In this document: piece by piece, positions 1-6,061 of the stretch
Numbering within the stretch: position 1 is the stretch's first letter
Layout: each line of letters begins with the position of its first letter
NCBI GenBank assembly: GCA_030432455.1
Contig: JAUIHC010000194.1
Span: 1 to 6,061 of the forward strand
From: Phycisphaerae bacterium
GTDB taxonomy: Bacteria; Planctomycetota; Phycisphaerae; Phycisphaerales; SM1A02
Length of the DNA: 6,061 nucleotides
Direction: 5' to 3'
Made by a program: the position numbers and the translations under genes
The notes under the pieces: model-generated
Databases searched by the model: none
What the model was told of the DNA's origin: nothing
Seen by the model: the letters and a program-made list of their open reading frames with translations, nothing else

Positions 1-149
1 CCGGCGAGCACCTTCATGAGCGTGCTCTTGCCCGCGCCGTTCTCACCCACCACCGAGACGACCTCACCCGCCTCGATCGCGAGGGAGACGCCCGCGAGGG
101 CGGTCACGCCCGGGTAGCGCTTCACGATGCCGGTGGCGGAGAGCAGCAT
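1..149 (-). CDS. Sugar-type ABC transporter ATP-binding protein (N-terminal fragment)
   Basis: This is the first 49 or so residues of an ABC ATPase; the rest lies beyond the left window edge. The visible part starts MLLSATGIVKRYPGVTAL and carries a Walker A motif, GENGAGKST, at about residues 35-43, followed by LMKVLAG. The KRYPGVTAL and VGENGAGKSTLMKVL wording is characteristic of the RbsA/MglA/XylG class, which are normally about 500-residue double ATPases that power uptake of ribose, galactose, xylose or inositol. It would sit on the inner face of the cytoplasmic membrane. It begins 29 bases after the stop of the binding-protein gene and is read in the same direction, so the two almost certainly form one operon, with the permease expected further left. 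The start at 149 gives the usual family N-terminus, but no strong ribosome binding site precedes it, so translation may depend on the upstream gene. The substrate cannot be told from this fragment. Confidence 0.9.
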   Translation of the reverse strand, partial: MLLSATGIVKRYPGVTALAGVSLAIEAGEVVSVVGENGAGKSTLMKVLA

Positions 150-178
150 TGGGTGAGATCGCGTCGAAGGCCCGCCGA

Positions 179-1228
179 TCACTCGGAGGCGACGGGCGCC
201 TTCCCGGTCTTGACGCGAAGATCGTTCCAGAAGGCATCGACGTCCGCGGCGCGGATGGTTCGGGCGGGGATCGCGACCATGCCGCTCTCGGGCACACCCG
301 CATCCTCGCCGCGGGCGAGCTTCGCAAGGATCTCCACGCTCATGCGACCGTACTCGTAGGGGTTCTGCACCACGGTGCCGACCACGTTGCCGTCCTTGAT
401 CCCCTGCAGGGTCTCGTCGTCCTCGTCGAACCCGACGACCACGACCTCACCGAGTCGATCGGCGCCCTCGAGGGCCTCCAGGATGAGGGGCGGGTTGTAG
501 GCGAAGAGCCCGACCATGCAGTCGACCTCGGGATGGCGGCTGAGGACGTCCTCGACGTTGGCCTTGGCCTTCGCACGATCGAACTGGTCGGTCAGGGTGC
601 CGAGGATGGTGTAGCCGTTCCCCTCCACCGGCGAGCCCGGCTCGTCGTAGCGGCCGGAGTCGGGCTCGCGGCCGAGCACCTCGTCGATGAGTCCCTGACG
701 CCGGAGCCGCGCATTGTCCTGTTCGAGCCGGCCGACGAAGACGAAGACCTCGCCGCCATCGGGAAGCGCCTCGCGAAGCAGTCGTCCCGCCATGCGACCC
801 GCGTCGTAGTTGTCCATCCCCACGTAGGCGAGACGCTTCGAGCCGGGCGCATCGGAATCGTGCGTGATGACGCTGGTCCGGTCCGCGGCGGCGTCGATGA
901 CGTCGATCTGGTTCGCCGCGTCGATCGGGCTCACCGCGATCCCGTCCACCCCTCGGGTCACGAGGTCCTCGAGCATCCGCTTCTGGTCGGTGACGCCGCC
1001 GGTCGGCATGAGGACCTCGACCTGCACGTCGAACTCGTCGCCCGCGGCGGTCGCCCCGGCTTCGGCGATCTTCCAGAAGTCCGCGACTCCGTTGGTGACG
1101 TACGCGACGCGGGGCGGCGCCTCGGCCCCCGCGTCTCCCGACGAGGTCGCGGACGACCCCCCGCCCTCACTGCATCCGACGAGCATCGCGACCGCGATGA
1201 AGGAACCGACCAGACGACCATGAATCAT
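179..1228 (-). CDS. Sugar ABC transporter substrate-binding lipoprotein (RbsB-like, Peripla_BP_4 type)
   Basis: This 349-residue protein is the extracytoplasmic solute receptor of a sugar-type ABC importer. A short hydrophobic signal segment (about residues 6-18) ends in a lipobox LVGC with Cys19 as the predicted lipid anchor, followed by a Gly/Ser-rich linker to about residue 36. The mature fold starts at RVAYVTNGVADFWKIAEAG (residues 40-58), the usual first strand and helix of the ribose/galactose-binding class. RGVDGIAVSPID (92-103), a ligand-pocket segment HDSDAP (123-128), YVGMDNYDAG (135-144) and a later VVGFDEDDETLQGIKDG all fit this family. The length is normal. The start at 1228 is supported by a GAGGG ribosome binding site seven bases upstream. 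The ATPase gene follows 29 bases downstream, and a dehydrogenase gene lies 70 bases upstream. The ligand is unknown; a pentose, hexose, inositol or similar polyol is the family expectation. Confidence 0.93.
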   Translation of the reverse strand: MIHGRLVGSFIAVAMLVGCSEGGGSSATSSGDAGAEAPPRVAYVTNGVADFWKIAEAGATAAGDEFDVQVEVLMPTGGVTDQKRMLEDLVTRGVDGIAVSPIDAANQIDVIDAAADRTSVITHDSDAPGSKRLAYVGMDNYDAGRMAGRLLREALPDGGEVFVFVGRLEQDNARLRRQGLIDEVLGREPDSGRYDEPGSPVEGNGYTILGTLTDQFDRAKAKANVEDVLSRHPEVDCMVGLFAYNPPLILEALEGADRLGEVVVVGFDEDDETLQGIKDGNVVGTVVQNPYEYGRMSVEILAKLARGEDAGVPESGMVAIPARTIRAADVDAFWNDLRVKTGKAPVASE

Positions 1229-1235
1229 GCGTGCA

Positions 1236-1240
1236 CCCTC
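1236..1240 (-). promoter_or_regulatory. Ribosome binding site of the binding-protein gene
   Basis: GAGGG on the minus strand, seven bases before the ATG at 1228. It fixes the start of the lipoprotein and indicates that this gene is translated independently of the dehydrogenase upstream. Confidence 0.7.
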
Positions 1241-1260
1241 GAATCGACAGGACAGTTTCC

Positions 1261-1293
1261 ACTACTACTACGACGACTACTACGACTACTACG
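1261..1293. repeat. ACT/ACG trinucleotide repeat, 11 units
   Basis: Eleven consecutive ACN triplets, seven ACT and four ACG, fill half of the 70-base gap between the dehydrogenase stop and the binding-protein start. On the transcribed minus strand the units read AGT/CGT. In the dehydrogenase frame, read past its TAG, the tract would encode eleven valines in a row. In another frame it is rich in TAG stops. Such a low-complexity tract is unexpected in GC-rich intergenic DNA. It may be a replication-slippage product or a spacer element; no function can be assigned. Confidence 0.9.
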
Positions 1294-1298
1294 CCCCT

Positions 1299-2102
1299 CT
1301 ACTGCACCGTCATCCCGCCGTTGACGTGGATGTTCTGCGCCGTGATGAACGACGCCGCATCGCTGGCGAGAAACGCGACGATGCCCGCGACATCCTCGGG
1401 AACGCCCCAGCGATCCATCGGGATGAGGGCGCGGTACGCGTCCTTCTCCTCCTGCGGATCGTGGGCGTGCCGCTCGACCGGGATCCACCCGGGCGAAACC
1501 ATGTTGACGGTGATGTTCCACGGCGCGAGTTCGGTCGCCATCGACCGGTTCCAGCCGTTCTGCCCGCCCTTCGCCGCGACGTACGGACTGAAGTTCCCGA
1601 CCCCGCGGGCGACGACCTCGCTGCCGATGTTGACGATCCGCCCCCACCGCTGCGCCTTCATGTGCGGGAGCACCGCCCGGGCGAGCAGGAACGGGCTTCG
1701 CACGAAGAAGTCGAGCATCGACTGGTGGAACGCCCAGTCGTAGTCCTCGATCGACTTGTGCGGCTGATCGGGGGTCGCGTTGAGCACGAGGATGTCGATC
1801 GGACCGAGGGTCGCGGCGACCTCCTCGACGAGTCCCGCGACCGCCGCCTCGTCGATCACCGAGCCTCGAACGAGGCATCCTTGGTGGCCACGCGACTCGA
1901 ACGCCGCGAACGCGGCCTCGGCCCGCGCCTCGTCGTTGGCGAAGTTGAGCGCGACCATCGCCCCGGCCCGCGCGAGTCCGCACGCCATCGCGAAACCGAG
2001 GCCGGTCGTCGATCCGGTCACGAGCGCCACCCGACCGCGCAGGTCGATGATGGGCGCCGTGCTGTCACCGGACGCGGCCGACGGGCCGTCGGACTGAGAC
2101 AT
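1299..2102 (-). CDS. Short-chain dehydrogenase/reductase (SDR) with substituted catalytic Asn
   Basis: This 267-residue cytoplasmic oxidoreductase belongs to the classical SDR family, which oxidises alcohols or reduces ketones with NAD(P)(H). The cofactor glycine motif TGSTTGLG is at residues 29-36, after an extra 20 or so residues of low-complexity N-terminus. The catalytic Ser is S161 (NIGSEV) and the YxxxK motif is Y174-K178 (SPYVAAKGG). PGWIPVE and the C-terminal VNGGMTVQ are also standard. Two positions are odd: the usual NAG motif reads NAT (residues 108-110), and the Asn of the N-S-Y-K tetrad aligns with F133, in FFVRSPFLLARAVLP where relatives have NVRSPF or similar. The start at 2102 has a GGAG site upstream. 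Lying just before a sugar-type importer, it may oxidise the imported sugar, polyol or a derivative; this is inferred from context. A FabG-like role cannot be excluded. Confidence 0.9.
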   Translation of the reverse strand: MSQSDGPSAASGDSTAPIIDLRGRVALVTGSTTGLGFAMACGLARAGAMVALNFANDEARAEAAFAAFESRGHQGCLVRGSVIDEAAVAGLVEEVAATLGPIDILVLNATPDQPHKSIEDYDWAFHQSMLDFFVRSPFLLARAVLPHMKAQRWGRIVNIGSEVVARGVGNFSPYVAAKGGQNGWNRSMATELAPWNITVNMVSPGWIPVERHAHDPQEEKDAYRALIPMDRWGVPEDVAGIVAFLASDAASFITAQNIHVNGGMTVQ

Positions 2103-2109
2103 CTCTGGG

Positions 2110-2113
2110 CTCC
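2110..2113 (-). promoter_or_regulatory. Ribosome binding site of the SDR gene
   Basis: GGAG on the minus strand, seven bases before the ATG at 2102. It supports this start and so the roughly 20-residue N-terminal extension. The 80-base gap to the desaturase stop shows no clear promoter or terminator, so co-transcription with the desaturase is possible but unproven. Confidence 0.6.
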
Positions 2114-2182
2114 ACGGAGGGCGATGTCCGCAACCTACCGCGCCGACGGCGGCGAGGATGCACCCGCGATGTCACCGCGTGC

Positions 2183-3217
<1,035 letters not shown>

Positions 3218-3226
3218 GCGAGGCAG

Positions 3227-3232
3227 CTCACC
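3227..3232 (-). promoter_or_regulatory. Ribosome binding site of the desaturase gene, overlapping the upstream stop codon
   Basis: GGTGAG on the minus strand, nine bases before the ATG at 3217. It contains the TGA stop of the RRM protein gene (3228-3230), an arrangement typical of translationally coupled genes. It also decides the start against the longer open frame. Confidence 0.55.
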
Positions 3233-3578
3233 AGCCGCCGCGGTTGCCGCCGCCACCGCCACCGCGGTAGCCGCCACCACCGCCGCCGCCGCCGCGGAAG
3301 CCGCCGCCGCCGCCACCACCGCCACGGGGACGATCCTCACGGGGACGGGCTTCGTTGACGTTCATCGAACGGCCACCGAAGTCGCTGTTGTTGAGCGCCT
3401 CGATCGCGGCGTTGGCCTGACCGGAGTCGGGCATCTCGACGAAGGCGAAACCGCGGGGGCGGCCGGTCTCGCGATCCATGATGAGGGCGACGTCGGAGAC
3501 TTCACCGTGCGCCTCGAAGGCGCTGCGGATCTCTTCTTCGGTCGCGCTGAACGGAAGGTTGCCCACGAAAAGCTTCAT
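3228..3578 (-). CDS. RRM-type RNA-binding protein with glycine-rich tail
   Basis: This 116-residue cytoplasmic RNA-binding protein has one RNA recognition motif and a Gly-rich tail. RNP2 is LFVGNL (residues 3-8) and RNP1 is RGFAFVEM (42-49), with the aromatic residues that stack on RNA present (F4, F44, F46). The RRM ends near residue 78 at NVNEARP. Residues 86-116 are runs of glycine broken by FR, YR and NR, ending in GGW. This matches the bacterial Rbp family known from cyanobacteria and planctomycetes, several of which are cold-induced RNA chaperones. The start at 3578 gives the standard MKLFVGNLPF opening; an upstream in-frame ATG at 3638 would add 20 residues with no RRM similarity. An AGGA lies ten bases upstream. 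The desaturase gene follows after ten bases. A cold-response role is inferred from family and neighbour. Confidence 0.95.
   Translation of the reverse strand: MKLFVGNLPFSATEEEIRSAFEAHGEVSDVALIMDRETGRPRGFAFVEMPDSGQANAAIEALNNSDFGGRSMNVNEARPREDRPRGGGGGGGGFRGGGGGGGGYRGGGGGGNRGGW
3231..3321. repeat. GCC/ACC triplet tract coding the glycine-rich tail
   Basis: Near-continuous GCC, ACC and similar triplets on the plus strand, read as GGC/GGT glycine codons on the minus strand. They encode the C-terminal tail of the RRM protein, with glycine runs of eight, eight and six. In the desaturase frame the same bases read as an Ala/Val-rich stretch, which explains the false upstream extension of that gene. 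Such tracts often differ in length between close strains. Confidence 0.85.
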
Positions 3579-3690
3579 GTGCCAATGGTCCTGCCCTGTG
3601 GTTCGAATCCGAAGGTGACCATCAGGGCGGATCAGCACTCGGAGCTCTCGACGGGGCCGGCCATCCGGACCCTCCGTCGATCAAGCGAAC

Positions 3691-3720
3691 ATTGTAGGTC
3701 AAACCCGGACGGCATGTCGC
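3691..3720 (-). promoter_or_regulatory. Candidate sigma-70-like promoter for the RRM-desaturase unit
   Basis: On the minus strand, TACAAT (3691-3696) matches five of six bases of the -10 consensus. GCGACA (3715-3720) matches four of six of the -35, with an 18-base spacer. It lies in one of the few less GC-rich spots of the intergenic region. Transcription from it would give a leader of about 105-110 bases before the ATG at 3578, in keeping with the long leaders of many cold-induced genes. A TTGACC directly abutting the TACAAT is too close to act as its -35. Unproven. Confidence 0.35.
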
Positions 3721-3738
3721 CTCCCGGAGGGCTCTGGG

Positions 3739-3893
3739 GCCCCACTCGGCAAGAAACATTCCCAGATCGGCCTCATCGACCCCGCCGGCTCCGGCCAGAT
3801 CCTCCCGGCACGCCCCGCAGACCCCCCGGGGCAGCCTGCAGAAGCCCCACATCGGCGGCATCCATCCAACCCCCCAACGGCGCTCAGGTCGGC
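3739..3893 (-). pseudogene. Relic of tandem dockerin-like repeats (C-terminus of a lost secreted protein)
   Basis: Two copies of a dockerin/EF-hand-like repeat can be read, in different frames. The second copy (3739-3810) reads GAGGVDEADLGMFLAEWG after a CREDLA lead-in, very close to the planctomycete pattern DLNGDGVVDGADLGLLLAAWG-like. The first copy (about 3830-3893) reads ADLSAVGGLD, then, after a frame change, AADVGLLQAAPG. The first break coincides with a 4-base tandem duplication, GGATGGAT (3860-3867); removing one GGAT restores LDAADVGLLQAA. The second break falls at a C/G homopolymer (3822-3831), where loss of one base restores the frame into VCGACRED. The acidic and Asn calcium ligands are mostly lost in both loops (AGAG for NGDG). 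No parent domain is recognisable upstream, where the mutase gene ends. I read it as the decayed end of a secreted or surface protein gene. Chance similarity is unlikely but not excluded. Confidence 0.55.
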
Positions 3894-4051
3894 CCGGGAG
3901 CCCGGGAGGACGCGTTCGAGGGGACGAGCCCGATGTCGAGGACGATCGATGCGAAGCCGATCGTGAGGTCGGCGTCCGGGTCGGCGGGATCCGGCGGCCC
4001 CGCGGGCGAACCGGCCTCCGGGACCGACACCACGAATCCCGGCACCGCTGC
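3894..4051. other. Intergenic sequence without recognisable gene
   Basis: This lies between the mutase 3' hairpin and the dockerin relic. One minus-strand frame is open here and reads a moderately hydrophobic stretch (for example LTIGFASIVLDIGLVPSNAS), but it has no start of its own, runs in from an out-of-frame reading of the mutase gene, and matches nothing I know. It could be more of the decayed secreted-protein gene. A tandem 8-base repeat CCCGGGAG occurs near 3893-3908. Confidence 0.4.
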
Positions 4052-4071
4052 GACGACCGAACCGGCTCGTC
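4052..4071 (-). terminator. Hairpin ten bases after the mutase stop, possible terminator without T-run
   Basis: On the minus strand GACGAGCCGGTTCGGTCGTC can fold into a stem of eight pairs (GACGA/TCGTC and CCG/CGG) with one bulged G and a GTT loop. It begins nine bases after the TGA of the mutase gene. No T-run follows, so it does not fit a classical intrinsic terminator. It could end transcription with help from a factor or protect the 3' end. Confidence 0.3.
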
Positions 4072-4080
4072 GCGTCGGGA

Positions 4081-5748
4081 TCACCACTCGGGTCCGCCGG
4101 AATAGCGACCGTAGACATCGGCCATCGCCTGCACCATCTCGCCGAGCGTGCAACGGGCGATCGAGGCATCGACGAGGGCGTCCATGACGTTGTCGCCCGC
4201 CCGCGCCGCGGCTCGGATCGCGTCGAGGGCCCGGGCGGCGGTGTCGGCGTCGCGGGATCTGCGATATCCCGCCAGCCGATCGCACTGATCGGTCTCGACG
4301 GCGTGCGGAATCTGGAGGATCTCGACCTGCCGGTCCTCGTTGCCGTCGCGGTAGGCGTTGACGCCGACCACGATCCGGTCGCCCGCCTCCATCTCCTGCC
4401 CCGTGCGGTAGCTCGCCTCGGCGATCGCCCGACGGAAGTAGCCCTTGTGGATGCCGGACACCACGCCCCCCATCTCGTCGATCGTCGAGATGATGTCGTT
4501 GGCGTCCGCCTCCATCTGGTCGGTGAGGCCCTCGATGAACCAGCTCCCACCGAGCGGATCGACGGTGCGGTGCACGCCGGTCTCGTGGGCGAGGATCTGC
4601 TGGGTGCGAAGCGCGACGCGGACCGCGGTCTCGGTCGGAAGGCCCAGCGTCTCGTCCATCGAGTCGGTGTGCAGGCTCTGGCAGCCGCCCAGCACGCCGG
4701 CCATCGCCTGGTAGGCGACGCGGACGATGTTGTTGAGCGGCTGCTGCTCGGTCAGCGAGCAGCCCGCGGTCTGGACATGGGTCCGCATCCACCACGACCG
4801 CTCGTTGGTCGCACCGAATCGCTCCTTCATCGCGGTCGCCCAGATGCGGCGGGCCGCGCGAAGCTTGCAGATCTCCTCGAAGAACTCGTTGTGGGCGTTG
4901 AAGAAGAACGAGAGCCGCGGGGCGAAGCCGTCCACGTCGAGACCTCGGGACATCGCCGCCTCGACGTACTCCATGCCGTCCCGCAGCGTGAACGCGAGCT
5001 CCTGCGTGGCGCTCGAACCCGCCTCGCGGATGTGGTAGCCCGAGATCGAGACCGAGTTCCACTTCGGAAGATGCCGCCCGGCGTACTCGATGGTGTCCAC
5101 CACCAGCTTCACGCTCGCCTCGGGCGGGTAGATGAACTCGTTCTGGCTGTGGAACTCCTTGAGGATGTCGTTCTGCAGCGTGCCGCCGAGGCTCGTCCAG
5201 TCGATGCCCCGCTCCCTCGCCATGCCGAGGTACATCGCCCAGATGACGCACGCCGGACCGTTGATCGTCTGGCTCACCGTCACCTCACCGACCGGGATGT
5301 CGGCGTACAGACGATGCATGTCGTCGATGGTGTCGATCGCGACGCCGCAGCGGCCGACCTCGCCCGCCGACAACGGATCGTCCGAGTCGCGGCCCATGAG
5401 GGTCGGGAGGTCGAACGCGGTCGAGAGACCGGTGTTCGCCTTGGTTCCCTTCGCGTTCTCGAGCAGGTACTTGAATCGCCGGTTGGTGTCGTCGGCCGAT
5501 CCGAAGCCGGCGAACTGCCGCATGGTCCAGAGGCGGCTGCGGTACATCGTCGGGTGGACCCCTCGGGTGAAGGGGTAGGCCCCCGGCTCGCCGATGCGGT
5601 CGTGCGGACGGGTCGCCGCCGTCGGATCGAGGGTCTCGACGCGATCCGGACCGTAGACCTCGGAGACCTCGTACCCGGAGAGGGTGACGGTCTCGGGATC
5701 GGGACGCTTCGCGGCCTCGGAGGCCGAACCGGGCTGCAGACTGGTCAT
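4081..5748 (-). CDS. Adenosylcobalamin-dependent acyl-CoA mutase large subunit (isobutyryl-CoA mutase IcmA-like)
   Basis: This 555-residue protein is the substrate-binding TIM-barrel part of a methylmalonyl-CoA mutase family enzyme, which rearranges acyl-CoA carbon skeletons by radical chemistry. Family landmarks: HPTMYRSRLWTMRQFAGFG (65-83), AFDLPTLMGRDSDDP (111-125), GTLQNDILKEF (189-199), SISGYHIREAG (234-244), FAPRLSFFF (275-283), RTHVQTAG (322-329) and SLHTDSMDE (358-366). Y238-H239 match the catalytic Y243-H244 of the Propionibacterium enzyme. The pair that reads the substrate is F79 and Q202, where methylmalonyl-CoA mutase has Y89 and R207; Phe/Gln is the isobutyryl-CoA mutase pair. 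About five extra residues (near 100-107) precede LSTAFDLP. The C-terminal B12-binding domain is absent, so a separate small subunit is needed and none is in this window. The start at 5748 is chosen for its GAGGAA site; ATG 5784 is a weaker alternative. Confidence 0.93.
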   Translation of the reverse strand: MTSLQPGSASEAAKRPDPETVTLSGYEVSEVYGPDRVETLDPTAATRPHDRIGEPGAYPFTRGVHPTMYRSRLWTMRQFAGFGSADDTNRRFKYLLENAKGTKANTGLSTAFDLPTLMGRDSDDPLSAGEVGRCGVAIDTIDDMHRLYADIPVGEVTVSQTINGPACVIWAMYLGMARERGIDWTSLGGTLQNDILKEFHSQNEFIYPPEASVKLVVDTIEYAGRHLPKWNSVSISGYHIREAGSSATQELAFTLRDGMEYVEAAMSRGLDVDGFAPRLSFFFNAHNEFFEEICKLRAARRIWATAMKERFGATNERSWWMRTHVQTAGCSLTEQQPLNNIVRVAYQAMAGVLGGCQSLHTDSMDETLGLPTETAVRVALRTQQILAHETGVHRTVDPLGGSWFIEGLTDQMEADANDIISTIDEMGGVVSGIHKGYFRRAIAEASYRTGQEMEAGDRIVVGVNAYRDGNEDRQVEILQIPHAVETDQCDRLAGYRRSRDADTAARALDAIRAAARAGDNVMDALVDASIARCTLGEMVQAMADVYGRYSGGPEW

Positions 5749-5756
5749 CGGGAGGG

Positions 5757-5762
5757 TTCCTC
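5757..5762 (-). promoter_or_regulatory. Ribosome binding site of the mutase gene
   Basis: GAGGAA on the minus strand, eight bases before the ATG at 5748. It is the strongest site in the window and favours MTSLQPG as the start over the in-frame ATG 36 bases upstream, which has only a loose G-rich stretch before it. Confidence 0.75.
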
Positions 5763-6061
5763 GGGGGACGATCGGATCCGCCATGGTACCCGGCGACCCC
5801 GCCCGGTTCGATGCCGTCCCCGGCGATCGCCCGTGTGGGCGTCCGGTGCGCAGAACTCGCCCGCACAGTCCCCCCAGACCGCACCCGCGGGATGAATTCA
5901 CGGCGGAATCCCCCGAACGGGCGAGCAGGTCGCACCGGTCGCGGGTCGTTCCGCCCGGGGCGCGTCTCCGCGGTTCGGACGGCCCGCCACAGGTGGAGCG
6001 ACGAGATGCCCGGTCATCGGACCGGAACTCATCACCCGTGCAAGGACGCACTCCACCATGC
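5763..6061. other. Upstream region of the mutase gene, no gene seen
   Basis: The mutase frame stays open through this stretch to 6051, but the reading is Arg/Gly/Ser-rich with no family similarity, as expected for GC-rich noncoding DNA. I see no convincing -10/-35 pair. The last bases contain a plus-strand ATG at 6058 with AAGGA eleven bases before it, which might be the start of a divergent gene, but only one codon is in view. Confidence 0.4.
6010..6025. repeat. Perfect inverted repeat CCGGTC-ATCG-GACCGG
   Basis: A 6-base perfect inverted repeat with a 4-base spacer, about 260 bases upstream of the mutase start and about 33 bases before the possible divergent ATG at 6058. It could be an operator or a small hairpin. 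With this base composition it could also arise by chance. Confidence 0.4.

Noticed and set aside
3218..3340. A 41-residue N-terminal extension of the desaturase, rich in Ala and Val, that looks like a signal or membrane segment.
   Set aside because: It is the glycine-codon tract of the RRM gene read in another frame; a ribosome binding site and a normal family N-terminus support the start at 3217.
3600..3610. GGTTCGAATCC, an exact match to the tRNA T-loop consensus, which could mark a tRNA or an integrase attachment site.
   Set aside because: No acceptor, D or anticodon arm surrounds it, the flanking T-stem does not pair fully, and no integrase or second copy is visible.
3735..3744. The palindrome TGGGGCCCCA as a terminator or operator.
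   Set aside because: It lacks a loop and a T-run, and its left half is explained by the TGGGGC codons ending the dockerin-like repeat.
3884..5251. A 455-codon minus-strand frame overlapping the mutase gene.
   Set aside because: It is an out-of-frame reading of the mutase gene, Arg/Gly/Asp-rich, whose only protein-like portion (its last 55 or so residues) has no start and no known match.
4303..5895. A 530-codon open frame on the plus strand opposite the mutase gene, and similar long plus-strand frames at 149-1324, 1227-2432 and 2342-3358.
   Set aside because: They are antisense shadows in GC-rich coding DNA, with Arg/Asp/His/Val-biased composition and no domain similarity.
5749..6051. A 101-residue N-terminal extension of the mutase from an ATG at 6051.
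   Set aside because: The reading is Arg/Gly/Ser-rich without family similarity, while a strong ribosome binding site precedes the ATG at 5748.

Overview
The window is GC-rich and all six recognisable genes lie on the minus strand. The best taxonomic hint is a decayed pair of dockerin-like repeats in the 3.7-3.9 kb region. Their ADLG-FLAEWG ending resembles the C-terminal repeats common in planctomycetes, especially Phycisphaerae. Together with the high GC content and a small RRM-type RNA-binding protein with a glycine tail, this suggests a planctomycete of that kind, perhaps a marine or metagenomic one. This assignment is an inference.

Reading in the direction of transcription (right to left): 5749-6061 is upstream sequence with no convincing gene. 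4081-5748 encodes the large, substrate-binding part of an adenosylcobalamin-dependent acyl-CoA mutase. It has the Phe/Gln active-site pair typical of isobutyryl-CoA mutase rather than the Tyr/Arg pair of methylmalonyl-CoA mutase, and it has no B12-binding domain. A 502-base gap follows. It holds a hairpin just after the mutase stop, a frameshifted dockerin-repeat remnant, and a candidate promoter.

Next comes a tight two-gene unit: an RRM RNA-binding protein (3228-3578) and, 10 bases later, a membrane acyl-CoA (delta-9 type) fatty acid desaturase (2183-3217). Both families are known for cold induction in other bacteria, so the pair looks like a small cold-adaptation operon.

The left third reads as a small-molecule uptake and oxidation cassette: a short-chain dehydrogenase/reductase (1299-2102), a sugar-type periplasmic binding lipoprotein (179-1228), and the start of its ABC ATPase (1-149, cut by the window edge). 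An 11-triplet ACT/ACG repeat lies between the dehydrogenase and the binding protein. No permease is visible; it would be expected beyond the left edge.

I see no tRNA, rRNA, CRISPR array or insertion sequence, and no wholly new system. The most unusual points are the dockerin relic, the RRM-desaturase pairing, the substituted active-site residues of the dehydrogenase and the mutase, and the intergenic triplet repeat.
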